DNA from: Antrodiella citrinella
Lineage: Eukaryota; Basidiomycota; Agaricomycetes; Polyporales; Steccherinaceae
Direction of reading: 5' to 3'
NCBI GenBank assembly: GCA_004802725.1
Contig: SGPM01000113.1
Span: 1-64,000 of the forward strand
Length of the DNA stretch: 64,000 bases
Translations under genes and position numbers: made by a program
Notes under the pieces: model-generated
Told to the model about the DNA's origin: nothing
What the model saw: the letters and a program-made list of their open reading frames with translations, nothing else
The model's database searches: none
Part shown: in pieces, positions 49,613 to 62,279 of the stretch
Layout: each line of letters opens with the position of its first letter
How positions within the stretch are numbered: the first letter of the stretch is position 1

Positions 49613-52600
49613 ATGACCGACCCTGCACAGACATTCGATGTCGACGCGACTCTGGCCAGTTTGACTCTTCAGGAAAAGATCGCACTATTGACAGGGGATG
49701 TGAGCTGAGTTCTGATCCTCATGTGTGTGCGTTGATATAGACCTGGCCTCAGGGATGGTGGCACACTGTCGATATACCCGGGAAGGTCTCGCCCGTGAGG
49801 ATGAGCGATGGTATGTGGCACTTGTCGAATTTTCAATTCATTGTACTTCATCTGGGTATAGGACCCAATGGTGTTCGCGGCACAAGATGTAAGGAAACGA
49901 TCTCTCACATCAGACATTTCATGTGTTGAACGATGGACAGTCTTCAACGGCACCCCTTCAAGCTGCTTCCCATCTTCCACTGGTCTGGGGTCCACCTTTG
50001 ACGTGGATTTCGCAGATCAAGTCGGAGTCGCACTGGCGAATGAAGCTCGCGCCAAAGGTCAATTCACATCTTCGTCTCATACATGGCGAAACTGATATCT
50101 CGAAAGGCGTTCACGTACTTCTTGCGCCTACGGTCAACACACAACGATCGCCCTTGGGAGGGCGAGGTTTCGAGTCGTTCTCTGAGGACCCTCAACTGAA
50201 CGGGAAAATAGCGGCTTCTTACATCAATGGTGTCCAATCCAAAGGCGTTGCCGCGACTATCAAGCATTTCGTCGCCAACGATCAGGAATTCCAAAGGTAA
50301 GACTAGACTGCTTGTTTCTGCAAGCACATCTAACTTATGGCGTTCTGCAGATTCTCTATCAGCAGTGAGTGGAAGAGAAAATCGTCATGGAATGAAAGCT
50401 CACCCATCATCCTTACAAGGCGACGTTTCCGAACGTGCATTGCGTGAAATCTACCTGAGGCCGTTCCAGATCGCTATCAAGGAGGCCAATCCTTGGGCAT
50501 TGATGACTGCGTCAGTCGCTTCTTGTATGGTGTGCTTCAGGATATTCTGCTGATATGCATCGTGAAGGTACAACCGAGTGAACAGTCTCCATGCATCTGA
50601 GAACCCATGGTTGCTGCAAGACATCCTTCGCAAAGTATGTATCAGATGCTGCGCGTCCTTTTGTCTTCTCACATCTCCGCGATAGGAGTGGGGATACACG
50701 GGATCACTCATGAGTGACTGGATTGGGACGTACAGTACAGCTGAAGCTATCAAGGCTGGGCTTGATTTGGAAATGCCGTACGTTCATTCAGTTTTCTTTT
50801 TCCAACTGTCGCTGATAATTATACTTTAGTGGACCCACTGCTGTTCGTGGACCCGCTATAACAAGGGCTCTTCAATGCGAGAAATTGTTCCCTGGAGATG
50901 TAGATGCACGAGTCAGGAAGGCCAGTCCTATAAATGACCAGTCATGGAGAACCCTGGCACTCACTTCGCATCTGCACAGATCCTCGAGCTTGTGGAATAC
51001 GCAACCAAGTCTGGCATTGGCTTCAAGCAACCAGAGAACGTGCTCGATACTCCAGAAGTCCGTGCTCTTCTTCGGTTGGCATCGTCATCCGCCGTTGTCC
51101 TCTTGAAGAACGAATCTTCGTTGCTACCCATCCAGGTTTCCGCCAGCAACACGCCGAAGATCGCTGTCATTGGTCCCAATGCTAAAGATGCGATGATTTC
51201 TGGAGGCGGGTCTGCAGCTCTTCTTCCGACGTATACCGTCTCCCCGTTGCAAGGTGTCAAGAACATCGTGACAGAGCTCGGCGGGGACCCAAGCAAAGTG
51301 ACATACAGTCTTGGCGCTTTGACGCACAAGTACCTTCCTTTGGCGAATATTCCTCAAGGCGGACTATTCCAGTTCTGGAATGCCAGTCCGACCGAAACGT
51401 ACTTGACTTCGACAGCAAACTTGACGGACCCCTTGCCTGCACCTGTTTGGACCACGACATCCCCTAGTGCGTATGCATTCTTGGCTGATGGTGTGGTATG
51501 TCGCGCTGCATATTGTCCTCTTTTCATGTCTCAAGTTTGTCTTCCAGGATGACAGCGTGAGTGAAAAATGCTGGATCAGGGTATGTGTACACCTCGTCCG
51601 TCTTGTCAGATCGTGCTCACGCTCAACGCCCTCCAGTGGACCACCAGCTTCGTGCCCGACCAAGACGGCGAATGGGAGATCGGGCTCAGCGTAGCTGGCC
51701 GCGCCAACCTCTTCGTCAACAACGTCCTGCAGATCGACCTGTCCACCTCTGCACCCCAAGGCGACTCGTTCTTCGGGATCGGTACGATCGAGAAACGGGC
51801 CACTATCAACGTGAAAGCAGGACAGTCGTATCCCGTCGAAGTGAGGATCTCTAATTTAGAGTTCTTAACCCGGGGTGCGCCGTTCGTGACTCGGGGTGGG
51901 TTGAGGTTCGGAGCGTTCCAAAAAGTAGATACTCAGACGAGCATCAACGATGCGGTGGCTTTGGCTAAGGATTCGGATGGTGCGCTGCCAATCGTGTCCG
52001 TGGTTGGAGAAGATTGCTGATATATTTCATGACAGTCGTGATCCTTGTTGTTGGTCTGAACAGCAAGTAAGTTTTGAAGCGTCTCTCAAGTTATGTGATC
52101 ACGGTGCTGACACGAATACAGCTGGGAAAGTGAAGGCTTCGATCGCGAAGACATGAAGTTGCCGACCGTTTCCGACGAGCTTGTCGCTGCGATCCTCGAT
52201 GCAAACCCGAAGACGGTTGTCGTCAATCAGTCTGGTACGCCAGTGGAGATGCCCTGGATCACCCAAGCCCAAACCCTCTTGCAGGTTCGGTTTACATCCC
52301 CTGACTTAAGATAGAAATCTCGCTGACTTTCTACTCAACTCCTGCAGGCATTCTACGGTGGCAACGACGTGGGTAACGGTCTGGCGGACGTGGTATTCGG
52401 AAATGTGAACCCTTCAGCCAAGTTGCCGTTGACATTCCCGTACGTCCAGATAAGATAGTCCACCAATGACGTCAACTCTGATGTATTGTTCCTCAGAAAA
52501 CGACTGGAGGACAACCCCTCGTACCCCTCGTTTGGTATCAGGAATCAAGAGCACGGAAAAGTGCTGTACAACGAGGTATGTTCTACACTGCAATGCATTC

Positions 52601-53100
52601 TCTCAGTCGTTCTGAAAGTCTTCCCTCCCGGGCCTCAGGGTATATTCGTAGGCTACCGAGGCTACGACATCAAGAACATCGACCCGCTCTTCCACTTCGG
52701 CTACGGTCTCTCCTACACCACCTTCGCCTACTCCGGTTTGAGCGTGCCGGAGGAGACCTCCGACGGCTCGTTCTCTGTATCGTTCACGATCAAGAACACG
52801 GGTAACCTCGCCGGGGCGGAGATCGCGCAGGTGTATATTGCGGACCAGATTGCTTCTTTGCCGCGTCCTGTGAAAGAGCTGAGAGGGTTCACGAAGGTGC
52901 CTTTGAAAGCTGGCGAGGAGAAGACAGTGTCTGTGGCTTTCGACAGGTCCTCGCTGAGTTTCTGGGACACCAGGAAGGGTGCATGGATGGGTGAAGGGGG
53001 GATATTCGACGTGCTTGTGGCTGCTTCTGCTGATCCAAAGGACGTCAAGTTAACAGGGCAGATCAAGCTGACGACAACATTCACTTACAACGGGTTATGA
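49613..53100 (+). CDS. GH3 beta-glucosidase with PA14 insert
   Basis: This enzyme hydrolyses terminal beta-D-glucosyl residues (cellobiose and related). The reading starts [20 protein letters not shown] with no signal peptide, so it is probably intracellular. The (alpha/beta)8 domain has [41 protein letters not shown] and [12 protein letters not shown]. The nucleophile aspartate lies in [20 protein letters not shown]. The second domain has [14 protein letters not shown] and [12 protein letters not shown]14-like insert follows ([31 protein letters not shown]). Then come [25 protein letters not shown] and a fibronectin-III-like C-terminal domain. More than ten introns are needed. The one before ILELVEYA has either a GC donor (50921) or an earlier GT donor that loses three residues. 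Confidence 0.93.
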
Positions 53101-53195
53101 ATGTGGGGCAGCATTGCGCTTGTAGAGTCTACACAAACCACTTGTACATCACCACGTCTCGCTTTGAATGACATGACGCATTGCGATGCGGAATC

Positions 53196-55085
53196 CTAGG
53201 AGGAACCCCCTTCGAAACCGAAGTCTTCACCATCGCCCTCTTCGCCTTCTTCGTCACTGTTCTCCTCTTCCTCTTCCAACTCGGCTTCGGCTTCTGCCTG
53301 GGCCTGAGCAGCAGAAGCGGCTTGCGCGATAGCTTGTTCGAGAAGCTTGGTTTGCTCTTCTGACAACCATGACAACCCTGCAGACGGCGCAGAAGTATCT
53401 AGCTGAGCTGGTTCCTCTGGAGAGGCCGCAGGCGGGATAGGTGGGGGCTGCGGGACGGGCGGTGGACCCTGCAGTGACGCCATGGGAGGTTGTTGAGGGG
53501 GTGCCGGTTGTTGAAGAGGTGCTGCAGGACGAGGGATTGGAGGAAATGTAGGAGGTGGTGCACCGCCCAGCGCACCGGCGACGTGACCGTGCAACACAGG
53601 ATGAAGTCGCAGAATGATGTCTTGTGCTTGCTGGATCGTTTGTATCGCGATCTCGCCTTCCTCGAACCCGTTTGTGCCGTGCTCTTGCGCCGTGCTCCCC
53701 ACAGCGACGTCTGCCAGCTGACTCGCGACGATGCCGTTCCAGATCTTCGCGCGCCGTGTGGCCTCTTCGTCGCCTTCGTCTCTATCGATTTCGACCTCCA
53801 ACACAGCGGCGGTCGCACAGATTGCTGCTTCAGAGTGTGTGCTCGGGTCTCCGTCACGGTTCTTCCCTCCGGAACCCCGACCGCGCGCGTCCTTGTGTCG
53901 TTTGATAGCGTCTCGTCTGCTGAAAATTTTGTCGCATCCGCAGCACTTCCACGCCTTCTTGTCGTGAAGCTTCAGGTGTCGCTTCAAGTCATGATTCCGA
54001 AGGAAAGAAGCAGGGCAGACGTTACAGCGGTAAGGCCTGTCAACGAGCGTGTGTAGGCGCTGATGAGTGCGGAGGGAGTAGAGACGGTGGAACACTTTGG
54101 TACAGGGTCCCACCAGGCATGGATACACTGCTGCACCAATGTCGGTGGGCTGCGCGCCATCGGGGGCCCAAGGAGAAGCTGCTGAGGGTAGCGGCTCCGT
54201 GCCGATAGGGATGTTGCTGAGAATTCCGAGCATTTGTATGAGCCCTGCGAGCTCTTGTAACGCTGCCTGAAGCTCTGGACGCCCGCGAGGCGTAGATGTC
54301 ACAGCAAACAGGAACAGTTGATGCAGTTGATGATGAACAGAAGAAACCAAGGCTGGGTCCGGTGGATGACCTGTAGGGGTGCGGGAATTGAACGTGTTGG
54401 AGACTACGCGTGCGGCTTCGCCGATTTGCAACATCAGATCGGGATAGTGAATGGCTGCCCTTTTTGCATTGCGAGCATCAGCAGCACCGTCATCCACTTG
54501 GTCCCTCTTCCGTTTACCTTTATCCAGCTGGATAGCTGCAGCATCGGAATTCCGGAGAGAGGCGAACAACATTTCGCTCTTAGCTAGAGAGACCACAGCG
54601 TCGCTCAGTGGTTTCGCGAGCGCCTTGGAGATACGACTGGCAGAGATGCATTGCGTGAGGATATCAAAGATGTTGGACCCAGTCCCATGAGCGACTACAG
54701 TTGCACTGAGCGTAGCGCGTACTTGTGCATCCTTTGCAGCGAATTCAATGATAGCCTTCATGGTAGCAAACGCTGCCTCCCGCTTTTTGGCTTTGGAAAC
54801 GACTGTCTTGGAGGTCATAGTGCTCCGTGCAGGTTGGCCAGTAGTAGGAAGAGGATTTGCCGCAGGAGGTGCCGGAGCAGTTGATGTACTTGCCGGGGGC
54901 TGAACAAGACCTACTTCCAGTTGCGCCTTTGCTATGTCCGCTAGGAGTTGGTCTCCGAGACGACGAGCCATTTCCTCTGCCTCCGCATCATAGTCCGCAT
55001 CATCCTCTTCCTCCTCCTCGTCATACTCCTCGTTCTCTTCGTCCTCCCAGTCCACATTCATGTCCGGAGGAAGAGGGAGGTCCAT
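53196..55085 (-). CDS. C2H2 zinc-finger protein
   Basis: A single uninterrupted exon encodes 629 residues, unusual among its intron-rich neighbours. The N terminus is very acidic. The middle is helical and Ala-rich (KTVVSKAKKREAAFATMKAI). Three C2H2-type fingers follow: CLVGPCTKVFHRLYSLRTHQ with HT, CNVCPASFLRNHDLKRHLKLH, and CCGCDKIFSRRDAIKRHKDA. The last two match the tandem found in AZF1/CRZ1-like fungal transcription factors. The C-terminal third is Pro/Gln-rich, then Ala/Gln and Glu-rich, resembling an activation region. It is likely a DNA-binding transcription factor. Its stop is 95 bases from the convergent beta-glucosidase stop. Confidence 0.85.
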   Translation of the reverse strand: MDLPLPPDMNVDWEDEENEEYDEEEEEDDADYDAEAEEMARRLGDQLLADIAKAQLEVGLVQPPASTSTAPAPPAANPLPTTGQPARSTMTSKTVVSKAKKREAAFATMKAIIEFAAKDAQVRATLSATVVAHGTGSNIFDILTQCISASRISKALAKPLSDAVVSLAKSEMLFASLRNSDAAAIQLDKGKRKRDQVDDGAADARNAKRAAIHYPDLMLQIGEAARVVSNTFNSRTPTGHPPDPALVSSVHHQLHQLFLFAVTSTPRGRPELQAALQELAGLIQMLGILSNIPIGTEPLPSAASPWAPDGAQPTDIGAAVYPCLVGPCTKVFHRLYSLRTHQRLHTLVDRPYRCNVCPASFLRNHDLKRHLKLHDKKAWKCCGCDKIFSRRDAIKRHKDARGRGSGGKNRDGDPSTHSEAAICATAAVLEVEIDRDEGDEEATRRAKIWNGIVASQLADVAVGSTAQEHGTNGFEEGEIAIQTIQQAQDIILRLHPVLHGHVAGALGGAPPPTFPPIPRPAAPLQQPAPPQQPPMASLQGPPPVPQPPPIPPAASPEEPAQLDTSAPSAGLSWLSEEQTKLLEQAIAQAASAAQAQAEAEAELEEEEENSDEEGEEGDGEDFGFEGGSS

Positions 55086-55531
55086 GTCTCCCTGATGAGA
55101 GTCCTCCCGCTTTAGCTGCCAGTGGTGTCCTAAGAAGATAACATCAGTTCCGACTCTGAATCAGACAAACTTCTTCGCCGGAAAAGCAAATAAATACTTA
55201 CAAGCCCGTTGAGGATGTCAAGCCTCGAAGCGCAACGGAACTTGAATGCGTCTACAAATTTGTTTCTGTAAAAGGCAACCTCTTAGTAATCGGCAACATT
55301 CGGCCGAGCGTCGGACCGTCGGTTGACGGCCGCTAGCATGGTCCGGCAAGCTCCGAGGCGTATGATTTCTGAGGTCGTCCTCGCCGGGAACTCCGGTTCT
55401 CTCCTTGCCTGGGCCATATTATTTCTCTCTACAAAGCCTCGGAGGGATCACTGCATGTTGACGACGACTTCCTCCTCATAGCAACCCACTTTGTTCTTTT
55501 CTCATTTTAGATTTACTCCTTCCTGCGCACT
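55086..55531. promoter_or_regulatory. Divergent promoter region, zinc-finger protein / AFG1
   Basis: These 446 bases lie between divergent start codons. No clear TATA or recognised factor site was seen. A pyrimidine-rich stretch precedes the AFG1 start. Confidence 0.4.
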
Positions 55532-57350
55532 ATGAAGGTTTCACTGATCCCACAACGTCATCTATTAGCCTCCTTCACTAGACTCCCTCGACCTGTGCGA
55601 TTTTTAGTTGCATCGAGGGCATATCGACGCACAATCAATACCACACCTACCAAGAAACGTCTCAATTCGTCACTGGCCGTCGAGACTGGTGCACATGCGG
55701 CCTACGAGGAAGCGATATTGCATGGGAAACGGTCCCACACGAAGGCTCCTGAGGGTATGTACGTCCAAACGCTGGCAAATATATGTATGCATGACGCGCT
55801 ACCGTTCACAGGTGCATTGTCACCACTACAGCAGTACTATAAGCTCGTAGAGTCCGGTACGTTGCGTGCGGACGACCACCAAACCCGGATCATCCAGCGA
55901 CTGCAGAGGCTACATGACGACCTCGCAAATTACGAGCCACCTCTAGTTGCCACCCCCTCATCTTCGAACTCTCTGGTATGTCCTTTTAAAGCCTACTGCG
56001 ACCGAGTGCCACCTCACCGTGTACCACTCCAGTTCTCCCGTATATTCTCCATCGGCACGCCAGAAACTCCCGGCCTGCCGCCAGATCAAGTTCCGCTTGG
56101 TCTCTACCTCTACGGTGACGTCGGGACGGGAAAGACAATGCTCATGGATCTATTCTTCAACACCCTACAACCTCACATCAAACGCAAACGCCGCGTTCAT
56201 TTCCATGCATTTATGATCGATGTCCACAAACGCGTGCATGAAGCCAAGATCAAGCTAGGGCTGAAGGGAGGAGATCCGATCGAGCCTGTTGCGAGAGATC
56301 TGGCGAACGAGGCGTATGTACTGTGTTTTGATGAGTTCCAGGTATGTAATTTCTTACCGAAAGTCCTCGGTCAACTTATCAGCGTTATTATCTAGGTCAC
56401 AGATATCGCAGATGCTATGATTCTCCGGCAGTTGTTCGAGAGGCTGATGAGTTATGGCGTGGTTTGTGTCATGACGTCAAAGTGCGTAGAATATCCTGTC
56501 GATGTTTTCATTTCGCTAACAAGGTCTACTAGTCGACACCCAGACGATCTATACCGCAACGGTATCCAGCGATCTAGCTTTGTACCATGCATAGACCTTA
56601 TCAAGGCGCGGAGTGAAGTGACGGACCTGGACTCGGGGACAGGTCAGTCTTCATCTCCGTAGATCTCCCGTTTATCTAACCGTCCCCACAGACTATCGCC
56701 GCTTACCCCGCACCCTATCTCACGTTTACTATGATCCTCTGGACGAGCGCACACGGCTCGAATTCACGAAGCTCTTCCACGCGTTCACTCGCGGGTCTCC
56801 GGACGATCCGCTTGTGCATGATCGAACACTCACGACGTGGGGTCGGAAGATTCCCGTGCCGCAGAGCACATCGACGGTGGCGAAGTGGAAGTTTGACGAA
56901 TTGTGCGGGCGTGCGTTGAGTGCAGCGGATTACCTGGAGATCACCAAGAACTTTGGGACGATCTTCGTGGAGGACGTGCCGAAGATGGGACTCAGCCAGA
57001 AGGATATGGCGCGGCGGTTTATCACGTTCATCGACGCGTGCTACGAGAACAAGATCAAGCTTTTCATCTCTTCTGAGGTGCCCATAACGAAGGTGTTCGC
57101 TGATGACCCGAGTGCGGACGGTCAGGGGATCAGCGACCATATGCGTAGCGTTATGGATGACCTTGTACGTTTTTTGGTCTTTGACCATCTTGATATCAAC
57201 TTACATTTCGTTTAGGGTCTCTCTAGCGACGTCGTTGGCTCTAGCTCCATGTTCAGTGGTGAAGAAGAGCTTTTCGCATTTGCGCGGTGCTGCTCCCGTC
57301 TGGTGCAGATGGGCAGCAAGGAGTGGGCGGAGAGCGCAGGTCATCACTAG
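55532..57350 (+). CDS. AFG1: AFG1-like mitochondrial ATPase
   Basis: This is an AAA-type ATPase of the mitochondrial inner membrane that helps degrade or process respiratory-chain subunits (yeast Afg1, animal LACE1). The N terminus is basic and hydroxylated ([20 protein letters not shown]), consistent with a mitochondrial presequence. The core has [19 protein letters not shown] (Walker A), [33 protein letters not shown] (Walker B across an intron) and [20 protein letters not shown]. The C-terminal part has [25 protein letters not shown] and [13 protein letters not shown], then [20 protein letters not shown] near the end. There are about six introns. The product is about 500 residues. Confidence 0.93.
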
Positions 57351-57585
57351 GCTTCACTGCCTTTCCTCTCACTCTCTGTTGTTCTCTTAGATTTGCTATA
57401 GGACCGTATTTTTCACGTATGAACTTGGATACACATTCGCTATATACTTACTGTATCTCTCATTATCTTACCGCACGTAGTGTGCATGTATCACAATACA
57501 CTTCATACTATACTTGGATACGACAGTGATAGACATTGTATTTTATTTGTACATTTCATATTCGTCGAGGTATCTTGTATGCGCA

Positions 57586-58463
57586 TCACGCAGAGTCGGG
57601 GAAGAAACGCTGTACATGAGTCATTGTTAGATATAGAAACGGGAACAACTTATACGACGTACCTTCTTCACATCCTGCAAACCGACGACCTGGACGCCAT
57701 GACTCTCCAGCTCTTTCCTAGCTTCAGTCCAAATTTTATCGCCCCCAACGCTCCTCACTCCCTCCTCCACGATCCAGGTCCTCCACCCTCTCCTCGTCTC
57801 CTTCCCGATCGCCACACAATCCAATGCACTCGCTTTGACACAATAATCCCCCGCCAGCCCTACGATAATCACATCCGTCACCTTCTCCTCACAAAGCACC
57901 CTTCCCAGCTCCCCGATCCCGAACGCCTCCCCGTCCACGGTCTCAGGTTCCTCCAAAGGTGGGTCGCGTAAAGGAGTGCGAAAGGCGCTATACATCTCCA
58001 CGCGCTCGTCCCTTCCCTTCAACACCACCCGCCCGATCTTGTCGACGTCCAGCCCGTCTGCGAGGGCGTTCCCCGGTGTGTCGACGATGCAGTGCGGGGG
58101 CCAGACTTGCGAGATGTATGTCTCAGCGGGGTTGGAGGGGTTCGTGATAGTTATGGTTGAGGTGAAGGGCTGGAGCGGAGGGGACGCGGCGTGGTGGCAA
58201 GGGGAGGTGTGGAAGGAGATGTGGGTGGGTGGATGGTGGTCTTTCGTTGCGAGCTTGAGAGAGGGTGGGAAGGGGAGGGAGAGGAGAGTGTTGATTGTTG
58301 GAAGGATCGAGCGGCCGTCCGGGACTGCGAGGGCACCGTTCTGTGAAATGGAAGGTCAGTTTGTCGCGAAGAGAGGTGAATAATGACTGGGACAGTGTAC
58401 AGGTGGTAGGAAGTCTTCTTGGACGTCAATGATGAGCAACGCTGGCCTGACTTCTGTGGACAT
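57586..58463 (-). CDS. PNC1: Nicotinamidase
   Basis: This isochorismatase-fold enzyme converts nicotinamide to nicotinate in NAD+ salvage. Three exons give about 255 residues. The start is MSTEVRPALLIIDVQEDFLPP; the first catalytic Asp is in IIDVQEDF. An intron (GTACAC...TTTCACAG) leads to NGALAVPDGRSILPTIN. The metal site appears as KDHHPPTHISFH (Asp and His ligands). The nucleophilic cysteine is in VGLAGDYCVKASALD. The last exon encodes only RFFPDSA and stop. That ending matches the family better than reading through the donor. Confidence 0.92.
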
Positions 58464-58974
58464 GTCGACCGAGTCTTATGTGAGGGTATGCAAGGTCGGA
58501 GGTTGCGCTATGAGTTGATCTCAGCCAGAAAACAATTCGAACACGACAGATAAGATCATCATAAATGAATTGGAAACTGGGATACACAGGACGACAACCT
58601 AGGTATATGATACGAACTGCGATAAGCTCAACGGAAAACTCACAGGAAAATGTTGCTTCAAATCTGCGAAGCCTCGAGCCCGGAACAAATGACAGTGATA
58701 CTTTGGACGATCGTACGGCGGAACGTGGCGGTCCGTATGCGTTGTTTGTGCGTAATGTGCAACGACCTCTACCGGGTGACCGTTATGGATGTGGATACCC
58801 AAATCCGGCGGTAGACAGGTAGCTGGCGACGTCACTGTGCATGGCCTTGCTCAAGACCATCACCTGTTAACAGACTACTGAGACATGCATTGTCTTGTAC
58901 AGTGCTAGAGGCTCGTCTCAGGATCACGTTTTCACAATTCCATGCTGTACACACGACGGCGTGAATATCATTAA
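58464..58974. other. Divergent intergenic region, PNC1 / MLH3
   Basis: These 511 bases lie between divergent start codons. An open frame at 58565-58822 shows no family resemblance. No regulatory word was identified with confidence. Confidence 0.4.
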
Positions 58975-61900
58975 ATGCCTCCTCCGCAACCGAATTTATT
59001 TTTACAACCGAGCATTCAAACACTTCCAGAACCAACTCAATCTCAACTACGGTCCACCCAAATCCTTACTTCTCTTCCTCAACTCATCTCCGAACTCGTA
59101 CAGAACGCGTTGGACGCGTCTGCGTACCACGTGGACGTCGGTATAGATTGTGAGGAATGGGAATGCTGGGTGCGGGATGACGGAGTGGGTATGAGCAAGG
59201 ATGGATTAGCGACATTGGGTTCTGGCGCTGGGATGGGGAGGTATAGTAAGTTGTGTTCAACGTCTTTTTTTCTCGCGCTGTGACTAACAACACGTGCAGA
59301 CACATCTAAGGCTTACACGCCCGCGTCGTTGAACGAGGTGACTACGTTTGGATTTCGCGGAGAAGGTAGGTATCGGTCTTCTAATCTGAAAGGATTTTCA
59401 GTCTTCTTATATTCGTCATGCTGCCAGCCCTCGCATCTGCGGCTGACGTCTCGTGTTTGGAGATATCCTCACGGACTGCACGGTCGAGAGAGAGTTGGTC
59501 GATCATCTTGAAGGGAGGCAAAACTATTTATACTGGTCCTTCGTTGCGTTGGCGGCGGGATACACATGGTACCGTGGTATCAATCCGTGATGCCTTCTAC
59601 AACGTAACTGGACATTATTTGTCTCCTAAGCATATGATTCACTGGCATTTTCGTAGCTTCCAGTTCGCAAGCGTTCTCACCCATCCACACAAAAGACCGT
59701 TGAGATGGTTCGTCGGGAGATAGAGACTTATGCTCTGATGTTTCCCGAGGTTGCATTCACTCTGGAAGAAACTAAGAAACCTAGGTCTGGGAGTGCCAAT
59801 CGAACAACTCAACGTGTCTTGTCTGTTCCAAAGGTATGTGGACTTGTCATACGAGTTAACCTCTTATGTGAAACTGTTTTATGCACAGACATCGTCCGCT
59901 GTCGCTACATTCCGTCATTTGTACGGCCGTGCTCTGGCTGAGGTAAGTAGTATGCTCACTCGTCGCAGCATATTGATCATTCGATTTGATGTAGCATGTC
60001 GATGAAATAGATGAAGTACACACAGAAAGCGGCTTGCGTATCAACGGATTCATTAGCTTGGATGGTGCTCAATCCAAATCGCACCAGTTTCTGTGTACGT
60101 TGATATGGATTTTTTTCATGCACCGGGACTCTATATTCTTCATCTCTTGGTAGACCTCAATCGTCACCCGCTTGCACCGTGCGACTTGTTCCGTGTCATT
60201 GATACTAGATTCGCGTCGAGCTCCTTCTCAAAACATGTAAGCGTNATTTTTCTGTATTCAGTATGTTCTTCTGTGACTCATCGTTCAAACAGGCTTTCGA
60301 TGAACAAGGTGAGATGTCTCAACCTCGTTCCAGTGAGCTTGTGACCCATAATCACACTTGGAACTGAACTTAAGTACATCGCGTGACTTCATTGCTAGAT
60401 GTACGCCGGTCTCCCCGCAAATCAGAGAAGAAACCTGTCTATGTCCTGAACATCTCTGTCCCCCCACAAGATGTNGACAACTGTCTCGAACCAGCTAAGG
60501 CTTCAGTGCACTTGCGTGTACGTCCTCCCTCTTATCCGGATCTTCATTCCCATCTCTGATGCTTCNCTCTTCAGGATGGAGAAGCGGTATCTGCGTTTAT
60601 GTCCTCTGTTGTGCAANATTTCCTCGTACGACATGGATTTGCGACTGCACGTTCTGCGCCTAAACGACCAAGGAACTTTAAGCCTGATGACGGTTCACCC
60701 AGAAAGAAGAAGAGTAAAATCACAAGTTATTCGACTCAGGAGACTAACGCGGCTTCCTCAAAAACACCTTCTTATAACACGCGTAGTCACAAGAACCCTG
60801 CAGATACACCTATGATAGGTGACGACGTATGTGTCTTCTTCTTCAACTTCATNCGACGGCTTATGTGCTTGCATAGACAAATCCCGACGGACTCATCGTC
60901 TGGAAAGATCCCCACACCGGCCTACGATATGCCATAGACAACCGTACAGGCAACTCATACCCCCTCAACAATGATATCCCCGCTTACGATAAAGCCGACG
61001 AGGACGAAGTGGCTCAAACGTCAGTATCTCGCAGGACGATCCAANCAGCGAGCTCCTCGNGTGACCTGGATACCCCNGGATGGATCAAACGTGCACTGCN
61101 GGTACGTTGAGGTTAAATCATACTTTGTACTTTCATTCACTGGGTGCTGTNNAGGCCAATGGAGCGTACACCTCAACGGAACGCAAGATCCCATCCTGCA
61201 CAGATGTGACGACGTTGGTCCGGTGGGACGATCCCGAGAGCACCCACACAAGTATCGGCAGGATTGGTAAAGAAGACTTGACGAGGGCGAGAGTCGTGGG
61301 GCAGGTGGACCGAAAATTCATTGCCTGTGTGCTGGAATCTTCTGGCATCACAGAGGAGAACATGAAGGAAGATGAGGCAACACTGATCTTGATAGACCAG
61401 CATGCGGCGGACGAGCGAGTGAGGGTTGAGCGGTTCTTGAAGGAGCTGTGTCATGCTTTCCTCCAGCCNGACATTATCTTCAATGCCTCTTCNTCCACAG
61501 GCGACCACTCAGAGCGCGATTGCGGCATTGCGGAGTGTCTTGATCCTCCAATTCCAGTGTTGCTCACACGACGAGAGGCGGCACGGATCATGAAGTCGGA
61601 AGAGACGAGGAATGTGTTCTGGAGGTGGGGAGTCTCGTTTGTGGAGGAGATGTTTGAGCATGACGAAACGGATGACGAGGAAGAGCCGGATGTCTTGAAG
61701 ATATGGCAAGTGCAGAAGAAAAGGAAAAGNCGGAAGTCGGAGAGCGAGGGTGCATATGCACAGGTGAAAGTCCAGCGTGTTCCGGCATTGTTACGNGACA
61801 AGGTATGTCTCCACGTTACTGCTTTACTTTACAAGGCTGCTTCTGACTGGGTCGAATGTGATATACAGCTACTTATGAACGATGAGCTCCGTGACATGGT

Positions 61901-62279
61901 CAAGAGTATGCTCGCCCACCTTGAAACTGTCGGCTTTCCACCCTCCATGCCAAGTACACCCACGCCTACACCCGCAGCCTCCCAATCCCAATCCCCGCCG
62001 GCATGGCAACGTGCCCTCCGATGGTGTCCACCACACCTTCTGGACTTGATCAACTCCAAAGCGTGTCGCGGGGCGATCATGTTCAACGACGTGCTGACTG
62101 TGGAGCAATGCGAGCGACTGGTAGACCAACTTTCGCGGACGGACGTGCCGTTCCAGTGTGCGCATGGGAGGCCGAGCTTGGTGCCTTTGGTGTCGCATCG
62201 AGGGAGGGTTGATGATGGTGGCGTCAGAAAGAGACAGGTGGATTGGGAGAAGTTCGGACAAGAAGGGGCAAGGAGATGA
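58975..62279 (+). CDS. MLH3: DNA mismatch-repair/meiotic crossover protein MLH3
   Basis: MLH3 pairs with MLH1 (MutL gamma) to cut DNA in meiotic crossover formation and some mismatch repair. The GHKL ATPase region has SLPQLISELVQNALDASAYH (Asn ligand), WVRDDGVGMSKDGL, TTFGFRGEALASAADV (across an intron) and FYNLPVRKRSHPST. The C-terminal domain carries the endonuclease motif LIDQHAADERVRVERFL (DQHA-x2-E-x4-E complete). The closing block ACRGAIMFNDVLTVEQCERL with PFQCAHGRPSLVPL is characteristic of MLH3 rather than PMS1. A disordered basic linker lies between. There are about ten introns. Several Ns fall in 60240-61800, including near intron borders, so the middle exons are approximate. Confidence 0.88.

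Noticed and set aside
49194..49616. 140-codon plus-strand frame between the E3 ligase and beta-glucosidase
   Set aside because: It starts inside the ligase initiator region, has no motif, and overlaps the beta-glucosidase start codon.
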